Origin: Adenophora triphylla var. japonica
Taxonomy: Eukaryota > Streptophyta > Magnoliopsida > Asterales > Campanulaceae
Assembly (NCBI GenBank): GCA_022495995.1
Contig: JAFEMH010000755.1
Span: forward strand, 266,001-330,000
Reading direction: 5' to 3'
Length of the DNA: 64,000 nt
Position numbers and translations under genes: made by a program. Positions 10,034-19,639 of the stretch are shown here, one piece after another. Within the stretch, counting starts at the first letter, position 1, and each line of letters starts with the position of its first letter. Below the pieces are notes generated by a model. It saw only the letters and a list, made by a program, of their open reading frames with translations. It made no database searches and had not been told where the DNA came from.

Positions 10034-10645
10034 ATGGCCCCTTTAAGCGCTGCTCAGATGAAGGCCAAGAACAAGCAGGCCAATAGGGAGGCTGCTAACA
10101 AGAGGCAAACTGTTATGGGAGGGGTCCCGGCCAAGGATAAAACCGTGCCCGTGGTCAGTAGGAAGAGCGGGGAGCCTCTCTCTGCCCCCAAGGTCGTTCC
10201 TTCCACTGAGAATCTGCCTCCACCCCCCAGGGGTCCTCCTCCGGCCAACGCTCTCCGCGCAACCTCCCCCGGCCGCACAATTCCTTCTGGCCACCGAGGG
10301 GACTCTCGGAAGAGAAATGAGAGGGATGCGGACCCAACGCATAAGGAGAGGGCTTCCAAGTCCCAGAAGGTGGTGGAGACCCAAGTTCGGGGCTCAACTG
10401 CACCTGCCTCTGCTTCCACCACTGCTCCCCCTACTGCGGGGACCATCTGCTCGGTGTCTTACCCAATCTCCTCCTTGGCTACCCGCGAGGAGGCATGGGA
10501 GAAAAGGAAGCAGGTGGGGGAAGTGCCCGCCATTACTGGGGTGGACTTATATGCCCGGTCCTCCCAGAATTCTGCTGTGGGCATTGGGCTGATCAACAGG
10601 CTTTTTGCCCCTGACTTCTACCACCATGTGGCCGTGAAGCTATAG
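10034..10645 (+). CDS. Second antisense ORF of element B, proline/serine-rich
   Basis: A 203-codon frame on the same strand as 8247-9929, about 100 bp downstream. It opens MAPLSAAQMKAKNKQANREA. It is rich in Pro, Ser, Lys and Arg, with basic patches (RKRNERD, HKERASKSQK) and a low-complexity Ala/Thr/Pro stretch near residue 130. If the candidate intron (about 9921-10006) is removed, the first ORF ends VDPEEYNF in a TGATG that overlaps this start. The two may therefore be one gene broken by a frameshift, or a spliced pair. No known domain is recognised. Confidence 0.5.
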   Translation: MAPLSAAQMKAKNKQANREAANKRQTVMGGVPAKDKTVPVVSRKSGEPLSAPKVVPSTENLPPPPRGPPPANALRATSPGRTIPSGHRGDSRKRNERDADPTHKERASKSQKVVETQVRGSTAPASASTTAPPTAGTICSVSYPISSLATREEAWEKRKQVGEVPAITGVDLYARSSQNSAVGIGLINRLFAPDFYHHVAVKL

Positions 10646-10721
10646 TCCGCGCAACAGTAGATAGGAGCATATTTAGCATAGAGGCCCTTTAACCTACTGG
10701 CATCTGTATCCACTAACGGTG

Positions 10722-11100
10722 CACTACCAGAAACAGGTCATTTAGCGACGGAAAAAACAGCGACGGACAGATTCCGTCGCTATTTAGCGACGGAATATAG
10801 TATTTAGCGTCGGAATTATTTTGGCGTCAAATTTAGCGACGGAATTTAATTCCGCCGCTAAATTCCGCCGCTAAAAAGAATATTCCTCGAATATTCGTTT
10901 ATTTCCGCCGCTAATTTGGCGGTTGATTTACCGACGGAAAATTCCGCCGCTAAATCTTTAACAGCGACGGAATTATTCCGCCGGTGAAATTAAATGGTTT
11001 TTTTTTTTAATAAACACCGACGGAATATTTCCGCCGCTGATAATTTAATAATTTGTTATTTATCAGCGAGGGAAATATTCCGTCGGTGTTTAATAAAAAA
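10722..11100 (+). repeat. 5' TIR and subterminal repeats of the CACTA element
   Basis: After the TIR come many copies, in both orientations, of a GC-rich motif TTTAGCGACGGAA / TTCCGCCGCTAAA, separated by AT-rich spacers. In En/Spm the subterminal repeats bind the TnpA protein. Here at least 12 motif copies are visible by eye. Confidence 0.9.
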
Positions 11101-11512
11101 ATTCAAAATTTCCAGGAGAAAGACCGCCGCCCACAATGCAAGGGCGAAATGGTTGTACGGGAGAAGAAGGTCTTGGAAGTGGTTGTGGAGAAGGGTATGC
11201 AAAATGGACAGAAAATTACATTCCCGGGAGAAGCCGATGAAGCTCCCGACACTCTTCTGGCGCTCATTTAAAATTTCAAAATTTCCGAACGAGCAACAAG
11301 CGAGATAATCCAATTCAAACTTTCAAACCAAATTAATCGGACACCTAGCCTCTAAATCCCTCACTCCCATCCTCTCTCTCTCTCTCTCTCCGGCAATTGA
11401 ATTTGAAAAAACAAATATCGAGCCGCTCTTTACCACAGTGCTATTTCATCTTTAATTTCGGGTAATTCCACATTTCAATTCTCTCCCTTCTGTCCGGGTC
11501 CGAATACGGGTT

Positions 11513-11690
11513 CGACTTATGAGACAATAATCTCCAGAGTGTTGTCTAATAGTTGGTTAGTTTCCTAATTTTGGACTAATCTTGTTTTTGTTTTATTTTG
11601 GATAAAAATTTAAAATTGTATGCAATTTACCAATTTGGGAATAGCTACAAGAACCCTTGCAATTCTTATATCCCCAACCCCTAACCCTAA
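11513..11690 (+). repeat. Direct repeat copy 1 (pairs with 12836-13012)
   Basis: From GACTTATGAGACAATAATC through TTGGACTAATCTTG and GGGAATAGCTACAAGAACCC to TCTTATATCCC, this sequence recurs at 12836-13012 with few changes. Both copies run directly into CCCTAAA-type repeats. Confidence 0.85.
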
Positions 11691-11800
11691 ACCCTAAACC
11701 CTAAACCACTAAACCCTAACCCCTAAACCCTAACCCCTAAACCCTAACCCCTAAACCCTAAACCACTAAACCCTAAACCCTATACCCTATACACCCTATG
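11683..11800 (+). repeat. Telomere-like CCCTAAA array 1
   Basis: Units of CCCTAAA mixed with CCCTAACC, CCACTAAA and terminal CCCTATA variants. CCCTAAA is the plant telomere repeat. This internal array is short and degenerate. Confidence 0.85.
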
Positions 11801-12224
11801 CCACGACACTCTTCTTGGAGACATAGTCTTTGTACTACAATAGAAAGAGCACCCAAAGTTCAAGCGAAAGGGTGATGACATATTTGTTGAGCACGCGTTG
11901 ACCCTTGCGAGGCATTATGTGGCTTCCAATTTATCTTGACTCATCTAGATAACAGCGGCTCCTCATCAAATCCCAACCTGGAGAAATATAGGCAAAGCAT
12001 TAAGCATATTACCTTTTTTCCCAAGTCCACCCAAGCCAACGCGACAAAATCTCCGTCCAAGACACAGAGCTTGGTTGTTGTTGACTCATTTCCATCCATC
12101 AAACTCGATTCGCAGCAACCAAGTAGAGCCAAGTTTAATGTGAACTCGACTACTCACTCTTCAACTACATCAACAAATTTAAGGTTGGAATACGAGAGAT
12201 TGCCAAAGTTCTACTATGGTGATT

Positions 12225-12225
<1 letters not shown>

Positions 12226-12260
<35 letters not shown>
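12226..12260 (+). repeat. (CT)n microsatellite
   Basis: About 17 CT dinucleotides lie between DnaJ blocks 2 and 3. Confidence 0.85.
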
Positions 12261-12262
<2 letters not shown>

Positions 12263-12835
12263 TAGGCCTATTGTTTTATACACAGGTAATGTAAATGAAA
12301 CTCAGCTCAAATGAAATTCAAGTTAAATGAACTTGAAATTCACCTTCTTTCTTTCTCAATTATTGTTGCAAGGGTAGTAAAAAAACAAAAAAACAAAACA
12401 CCGGTAAACGAAAATGCTAGTACAATCGACCCTTAACTTGCGCCTTTGTAAGTTTGTGTACAAGAATCTTTTTCCCTTTTGTCGAAAAATAAATAATACT
12501 CCCTCCGTCCCAATAATAGCTTCACCGCTAGAAGACAATGTACCAAAGACCATTCATGAGGGGCAAATTATACATCCATTTCTCGGTCGACTTCCCGGAT
12601 TCCTTGACTTCCGAGCAATGCAAGGCCACAGAGGGTGTCTTTGCCTCCTAAGCCTTCATCGCGGAGAAGACGGATATGGAGCTTGATGAGTGCGAGGAGA
12701 CAACCCTTCCACGATGTCAACATTGAAGCTTACGATGTAGATGATGACATGCGCGGTGGTGGGGGCCGAGAGAGTGCCGGTGTGCTTTCAGCGGTAATGA
12801 TGTGGGTCTTTATTTTACGGATATCTTAATTAGTT

Positions 12836-13436
12836 ATGACTTATGAGACAATAATCTCCGAGTGTTGTCTAATAGTTGGTTAGTTCATAGTTTTGGACTA
12901 ATCTTGTTTTTGTTTTATTTTGGATAAAAATTTTAAAATTGTATGCAATTTACCAATTTGGGAATAGCTACAAGAACCCTTGCAATTCTTATATCCCTAA
13001 CCCCTAACCCAACCCTAAACCACAAACCACTAAACCTAAACCACACAAACCACAAGCCACAACCCACAAACCCTAAGCCACTAAACCCTAAACCACTAAA
13101 CCCTAAACCCCAACCCCAAGCCACTAACCCTAAAGCCACACAAACACAAACCTGACACAAGCCACACAAACCACTAAACCCACTAAACCTAAACCTGACA
13201 ACCTCCCCACAACCCCTAACCACACAACCCCTAAACCCCTAAACCACAAACCCTAACCCTAAACCTAAACCCTAAACCACTAAACCCTAAACCACTAAAC
13301 CACAAACCACAAGCCACAACCCCACAACCCCAACCACAAACCACTAAACCACACAAACCCTAACCCCACAACCCACTGACACAACCCACAACCACAACCC
13401 AAACCACAAACCTAAACCCTAAGCCACTAAACCACA
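12836..13436 (+). repeat. Direct repeat copy 2 plus telomere-like array 2
   Basis: 12836-13012 repeats 11513-11690. It is followed to 13436 by a degenerate C-rich array mixing CCCTAAA with ACCACAAACC and CCACTAAACC variants. The array is longer and more eroded than array 1. Confidence 0.85.
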
Positions 13437-14368
13437 AGGGCATAGGGTATAGGGTATAGGGTATAGGGCATAGGAGTATAGAGGCGTAGGAAGCATAGGC
13501 GTAGAGGCGTAGGGCAGGCGTAGAGCGTGGGGCGTAGCGTAGGGTATAGGGCATAGGGCATAGAGCGTAGAGCGCATAGGGCATAGGGCATAGGGCATAG
13601 GGCATAGGGCATAGGGTATAGGGCATAGGGTATAGGGCATAGGGCATAGGGCATAAGGCATATTGCATAAGGCATAGGGCATAGGGCATAGGGCATAGGG
13701 CATAGGGCATAGGGCATAGGGTATAGGGAATAGGGCATAGGGCATAGGGTATAGGGAATAGGGCATAGGGCATAGGGTATAGGGTATAGAGGCATAGGGC
13801 ATAGGGCGTAGGGTATAGGGTATAGGGCATAGGGCGTAGGGCATAAGGCGTAGGGCATAGGGCGTAGGGCGTAGGGCATAGGGCGTAGGGCATAGGGCGT
13901 AGAGGCGTAGGGCATAGGGCATAGGGCATAGGGCATAGGGCATAGGGCATAGGGCATAGGGCATAGGGCATAGGGCATAGGGTATAGGGCATAGGGCATA
14001 GGGCATAGGGCATATTGCATAAGGCATAGGGCATAGGGCATAGGGCATAGGGTATAGGGCATAGGGTATAGGGCATAGGGCATAGGGCATAGGGTATAGG
14101 GCATAGGGTATAGGGCATAGGGCATATTGCATAAGGCATAGGGCATAGGGCATAGGGCATAGGGCATAGGGCATAGGGCATAGGGCATAGGGCATAGGGC
14201 ATAGGGTATAGGGCATAGGGTATAGGGCATAGGGCATAGGGCATAGGGCATAGGGCATATTGCATAAGGCATAGGGCATAGGGCATAGGGCATAGGGTAT
14301 AGGGCATAGGGTATAGGGCATAGGGTATAGGGTATAGGGTATAGGGTATAGGGCATAGGGTATAGGGA
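13437..14368 (+). repeat. GGGCATA/GGGTATA 7-bp array, about 930 bp
   Basis: About 130 tandem 7-mers, mostly GGGCATA with GGGTATA and GGGCGTA variants. A higher-order GGGCATATTGCATAAGGCATA block recurs several times (about 13648, 14009, 14123, 14256). The G-rich strand is now the plus strand, opposite to the preceding CCCTAAA array. The 7-base unit keeps all three minus frames open for about 300 codons (MPYALCP cycle); these are not genes. Regular G3N4 spacing fits G-quadruplex consensus. Confidence 0.93.
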
Positions 14369-14381
14369 AATTTCCGCCGCT

Positions 14382-15405
<1,024 letters not shown>

Positions 15406-15680
15406 AAATTATAAATACACAATTTATTTCTCAGAAATCAATTACGCCAAATATTTCCCTCTCTCTCTTCCCGCTATCTCTCATCTCTCTGCGACCTAGA
15501 AGAAGAAGCGACGACCTAGAAGAAGAAGCTCACGCCGCCGGCCGTCTCCTCATCGCCATCGCCTCGCGGCCAGTCGCCTCGCGCCAGTCTTGCTTTCGTC
15601 TTCTCCTTTCCTTCGTTCGTTCTTGAAACTCCATCCTCAAAGTCTCTCTTCCTAATCGCCATTGACAAGAAACAGTACGT
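15406..15680 (+). promoter_or_regulatory. Probable transposase promoter and 5' leader
   Basis: ATTATAAATACAC at about 15408-15420 is a TATA-like box. A CT-rich leader (TTTCCCTCTCTCTCTTCCCG) follows, then repeated GACCTAGAAGAAGAAGC and an ACAGTACGT splice-donor-like sequence near 15673. In CACTA elements this position, just inside the subterminal repeats, is where the main transcript begins. The downstream intron would hold the fold-back sequences below. Confidence 0.45.
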
Positions 15681-17319
15681 TTTCTTCCTCTCATTTCTTG
15701 AAATTCAGCCTCTTATTTGATTGAAACTCCTAATTTGAACGGTATTTGTAAATCAAATTGGTAATCTTCGTTTGCTCGTCTCCTCATTTTTTTTGGCACG
15801 GTTGATTTTGGTGATGCTTTTTTACTGTGAATTTTATTTATTCCTAAATATTTTTAATTTGGGGTTTTCTTTTCCATAATTTGAATTATCCATATCCCCA
15901 TTACCCCTATAAGAAACCCTCGCTAGCTATGTTTCCACTTTGTGTTTTTGTCATTGTGTTTTTTTGGCACGGTTGATTTTGCCGTGCAAAGGTTCGGGAT
16001 TGCCGAAGACATGCCTCTTGGGTTTGATTGCTTCTGCTCCTGTGATTACTCAATATCCATCTCTATTATTTTTATGCATATCTTTGCTTGATAAGTATTC
16101 GTTTTATAATTCATTACAAAAATGAAGTCTTGGAAGCAAAATAGTTGCCTTGCTTTTCTAGCCGCTATTTCACAATTCCAAATTGACTCAGTGCTTTTTG
16201 GTTCATTTTATGGTTCGGAAATGAAATTTTAGGGCTTATCTTGTTTGTTAAGGTATGATCGGTATGGAACTATGGATAGAGGCAGTTCTTAGTCTTTTTA
16301 TTGGTGAAGTTTATATATTTTTGGGATTTGAGGGGTATTTGCGTATGAGTGTGTGTCTTGGCGTGGGTAAGAATATTTCCTGATTGCATATTGAAGGAAG
16401 CTAGAGTTCGAGATGCTTTATTCCTTTAGACCTGAAAACTGGTGATGCTTATGAACACTTAAATTTGAATTGGTATGTACATATGATTTTGCAAAGTGGG
16501 TCATTATCAGTTTCTGAAATACTTGAATTGTCAAAAGTGTTGATGTTATACCAATATTAGCATTGCTTATTAAATTTTGTTAAATGTGCCTATGTCATGA
16601 CATCATCTAATTTTTATAAAAATATACTCGGTACACGGTACACAAACCAAACTCATATTTGTATACCGTGTACCAACCAAGAATGCATAATCTGTACGGT
16701 AGTACCGTACCAAACTTTCGTTATACCGAAGGTCGGTATACCAAAAATTTTGGTTAGTTGAGCCGTTTTGTACGAAATAGAGTAGGCCATGGTTTGGTTA
16801 AGACTTATGAGGGGATTTCTTCCTAACTTTCCCAACATCCGTGTTATAAGGGAACTTAGTTTGTGATTGACGAGTTAGGTTTTAATTGTTGAGGTAGAGA
16901 TAATATATACACTTCTTTTCTTATCAATTTTTTTTTTTTTGATGAGGTAGAGAAACCAATACAGGATACATATTAGGGCATTAAAGGAAAAGCATACGAA
17001 GTCAAAGACATTTTTAAAATTTTTGTAAATCCATTTATATGAAACAAACTAGGATACGGTTTACGTATATACGTGTCGCAGTAAATAAGTAAACCAACAT
17101 TTAAGGTGTAGTACTGAAATCATAAAATGTGCTTTGAGAACCATAGCGAGAATAAAGAGTATCTATGAAAATCACAAAAAATAATTGATAAAGAGCTAAA
17201 GAAAAAAACGAATAATGCGTAATCTAAATGGTGGTAATAATTAATTTAAAAACGTAATATTCGATTTACAAACAAATAAGTTAGAAAGCGTGGATGAAAT
17301 AATTTAGGAACATCTAGTT
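15681..17319. other. Intron-like AT-rich DNA with a palindromic remnant
   Basis: No coding frame is supported. Around 16628-16760 short inverted motifs (CGGTACACGGTACAC, GTATACCGTGTACC, GGTAGTACCGTACC, GGTCGGTATACC) resemble the TACCG-rich ends of small hAT-type MITEs, though the ends are degraded. TGAAACAAACTAGGATACGG at about 17040 recurs at 17415-17440. Confidence 0.4.
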
Positions 17320-17412
17320 CTAGATCTCATTTTGGGGGCGATTGACGGCATCGCGGACGGTGATTATGTCGCCTACGTTTGAGCGCACGAAATCAATCTG
17401 GCACCTAGATGC
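17320..17412 (+). repeat. About 95-bp direct repeat, copy 1 (copy 2 at 18362-18457)
   Basis: GGTTCTAGAT-like start, CGATTGACGGCATCGCG core, CGCCTACGTTTGAGCGC and an AGATGCACCTTA end recur about 1.04 kb downstream with small changes. The pair brackets the fold-back cluster. Long direct repeats like this could be LTR-like or a segmental duplication; no TG/CA ends are clear. Confidence 0.7.
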
Positions 17413-17617
17413 ACCTTATATGAAACAAATTAGGATACGGTTTATGTATCCTAGTTTGTTACATATTTAGTAATATTAACGAATAGAAGAAAACATATGC
17501 CACTATAAAGAAAACGATAAATAACTTAGTACTCATAATCAAATATGTAACATGTTATATTTAATAAAAATTAAAATAAAAATATACATATATGTATATA
17601 TATAAATATCATTTTTG

Positions 17618-18165
17618 CACAAGCGTTAGGTCCAAAGATTGAAACTTTGATTAATTATTATAATAATAAATCTACTTTCAAAGTTTCAATCTTTGGGCCA
17701 AATGCTTGTGCAAACTTGATATTTTCCACCCCACTACTATCACGTTCAACCACTACCATGGGGTTATCTTTGGAGTGGAAAATCTCAAGTTTTTTGCACA
17801 AGCGTTAGGTCCAAAGATTGAAACTTTGATTAATTATTATAATAATAAATCTACTTTCAAAGTTTCAATCTTTAGGCAAATACTTGTGCAAACTTGATAT
17901 TTTCCACCCCACTACTATCACGTACAACCACTACCATGGGGTTATCTTTGGAGTGGAAAATCTCAAGTTTTTGCACAAGCATTAGGTCAGATTGAAACTT
18001 TGAAAGTAGATTTAGCAATTAATCAAAAAACAAGAAAATCCCCAACTTCGGTTTGTAGAAGATACAAAAGCTGCGGTTGGGGATTTTCTTGTTTTGATTA
18101 ATTATAATAGTAAATCTACTTTTAAAGTTTCAATCTTTGGGCCAAATGCTTGTGCAATAGACTTG
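17618..18165. repeat. Three tandem copies of a nested fold-back sequence
   Basis: Each copy has an outer hairpin (GCACAAGCGTTAGGTCC pairing with GGGCCAAATGCTTGTGC, arms including AAGATTGAAACTTTGA). Copies 1 and 2 are followed by a second hairpin (CTTGATATTTTCCACCCC pairing with GGAGTGGAAAATCTCAAG) around CCACTACCATGGGGTTATC. Copies start at about 17618, 17796 and 17970. In copy 3 a separate small hairpin (ACAAGAAAATCCCCAAC / GTTGGGGATTTTCTTGT, about 18028-18094) sits in the loop. Confidence 0.8.
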
Positions 18166-18361
18166 ATATTTTCCCTTTCGTGTAACATGTTATATTTAGT
18201 AAATATAACATGTTACATATTTAGTAAACATAACATGTTACATATGCAACAATTAGATAAGTTACTAAATATCTAATTTTCAAGTCTTTTAAAGTCAAAG
18301 GGGAGGAAGGGGGTAAATGTATCAATAATGTAACATATTCAACCGCACACTACCTTAGTAT

Positions 18362-18457
18362 GGTTCTAGATCCCATTTTGGGGCGATTGACGGCATCGCG
18401 AACGGTGATGTAATATCGCCTACGTTTGAGCGCCTGATATCAATCCTGGCACCCTAG
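18362..18457 (+). repeat. About 95-bp direct repeat, copy 2
   Basis: The downstream partner of 17320-17412, with the same CGATTGACGGCATCGCG core and TAGATGCACCTTA end. Confidence 0.7.
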
Positions 18458-18487
18458 ATGCACCTTAGGGTATTGTGGTTGAGTGGT

Positions 18488-19277
18488 TAACATCTTAAAA
18501 TATAAATAAGATGAGAGCCTTTCTCACCCACGGCTATCAAAATCCGTCCATCTTTGATCCAAGAAATATAGAGCAAATAAGTTCTTGTCGGTTTGAGCAA
18601 AGGATTTTACGTTTAATAAGAGTTTTTCAGGTTTCACTTTGTCCTCTTCTCTCTAAGGATCTCAAACATCACGGCCATGTTCTTGTCGGTGTCTGTTTTA
18701 CTCTTCTTTGGTGTTATACGGTCACAAGTAAAAACAAGGTAACGAGCATAACACCGGTGAAGAGAAAACAAAACTTTCCTCCAATTTTTTTAATCTCCAC
18801 CTTCCATTTACTCGAGATCACGATTGCGAGAATCTTTCTCATGAGCTTGAAAGGCCGGCGGTGTTGCCCTCAATCTCACGGTTGCTTCGCATGTGCAACC
18901 GTGAGATTGAGGGCAACACCGCCGCCTTTCAGCTCATGAGGAAGATTCTCGCAATCAGATCTTGGGTAAATGGAAGGTGGAGATTGAAAAATTGGAGGAA
19001 AGTTCGTTTTCTCTTCACCGGTGTTATAATCGTTACCTTGTTTTTACTTGTGACCGTATATCACCAAAGTGAAGAGTAAAACAGCACCGTCAAGACATGG
19101 CCGTGATCTTTGAGATTCTTAGAGAGGAGGACAAAGGAAACCTGAAAACCTATATTAAACGTAAAAATCCTTTGCTCAAACCGACAAGAACTTATTTGCT
19201 CTATCTTTCTTGTTCTAAGCCGAGATAGGGTTTTGATAGTTGTGGATGATAACGACTCTCATCTTGTTTATAAATGT
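18488..19277. mobile_element. Long inverted-repeat (fold-back) element, arms about 385 bp
   Basis: The right half (18895-19277) is the reverse complement of the left half (18488-18890) along its whole length, with scattered mismatches and small gaps. At the apex GTTGCTTCGCATGTGCAAC leaves a loop of only a few bases. Ends resemble TTAACAT.../...ATGTTAA. Apparent frames (18511-18939, 18861-19079) are by-products. Such a hairpin, if transcribed, would give long double-stranded RNA. It could be a large MITE or an inverted duplication of gene-derived DNA. Confidence 0.85.
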
Positions 19278-19639
19278 TAATTTAATTCATCGTTGTAAAA
19301 TTATATATTTTACAACAAAGAATTAAATATTAATATTTAAAATTATTCACAATAGTAATCACGCATTTCGGGATGGGATAGGTTTATCAAACATGCACTT
19401 AAAGGACAGAGTAGGTGGTTAGGTAGGGACACCATTATCCTTTAGTTTAGTTTGAACTAGAGCTCAAGATTTGTTGATACAATTATTCACAATATTAATA
19501 GGTAAAAGTCCCAGCAGCCCCCAATTTAAGGCAAGCATGGAGCATTACAATGGAGAAATTGTTTCCGCGAGTTTCAATTTCAACAAGACATTCTTGAACT
19601 CACGCGCTTTCACCAAAACAACACCGGAAACTTATTGAC

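Larger units (their letters stand above)
11259..11803. other. 545-bp insertion within the DnaJ fragment
   Basis: The 12 bases CGACACTCTTCT occur at 11247-11258 and again at 11804-11815, and the DnaJ reading frame continues across them. This looks like a target duplication around a 545-bp insert. The insert has a CT-microsatellite (about 11373-11390), a leader-like stretch, the copy-1 direct repeat and, at its right end, telomere-like repeats. What inserted it is unknown. Confidence 0.6.
11114..12800 (+). pseudogene. Captured C-terminal half of a type I DnaJ (Hsp40) gene
   Basis: Three blocks lie in order. Block 1 (11114-11258) reads [17 protein letters not shown] and [20 protein letters not shown]: the last zinc-finger repeat and start of the substrate-binding region. 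Block 2 (11804-11987) reads GDIVFVLQ-stop-KEHPKFKRKG, DDIFVEHALTL and LTHLDN...RLLIKSQPGEI. Block 3 (12549-12797) reads MRGKLYIHFSVDFPDSLTSE, TDMELDECEETTL and RVPVCFQR-stop, the family C-terminus. This matches plant ATJ2/ATJ3-type DnaJ proteins. The J domain is absent. Stops, frameshifts and a 545-bp insertion break it, so it is non-functional. CACTA elements are known to capture host gene pieces. Confidence 0.88.

Noticed and set aside
9103..10446. Minus-strand frames opposite the antisense genes of element B
   Set aside because: They shadow the GC-rich plus-strand ORFs; no retroelement motif is present in them.
12497..12515. Stowaway MITE end (CTCCCTCCGTCCC) inside the DnaJ fragment
   Set aside because: Only one terminus is found; no inverted partner within 600 bp, so it is at most a remnant.
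13360..14356. Three overlapping 300-codon frames on the minus strand
   Set aside because: They are produced entirely by the 7-bp GGGCATA array; the peptide is a 7-residue cycle without complexity.
11683..14368. True chromosome telomere
   Set aside because: Arrays are short, degenerate, internal to a CACTA element with exact ends, and in opposite orientations.
16628..16760. Well-defined hAT MITE
   Set aside because: TACCG-type inverted motifs are visible but ends and 8-bp TSD could not be fixed; left as a remnant only.
18511..18939. 142-codon protein gene
   Set aside because: It lies on one arm of the long hairpin and is matched by stops in the other arm; no domain is visible.
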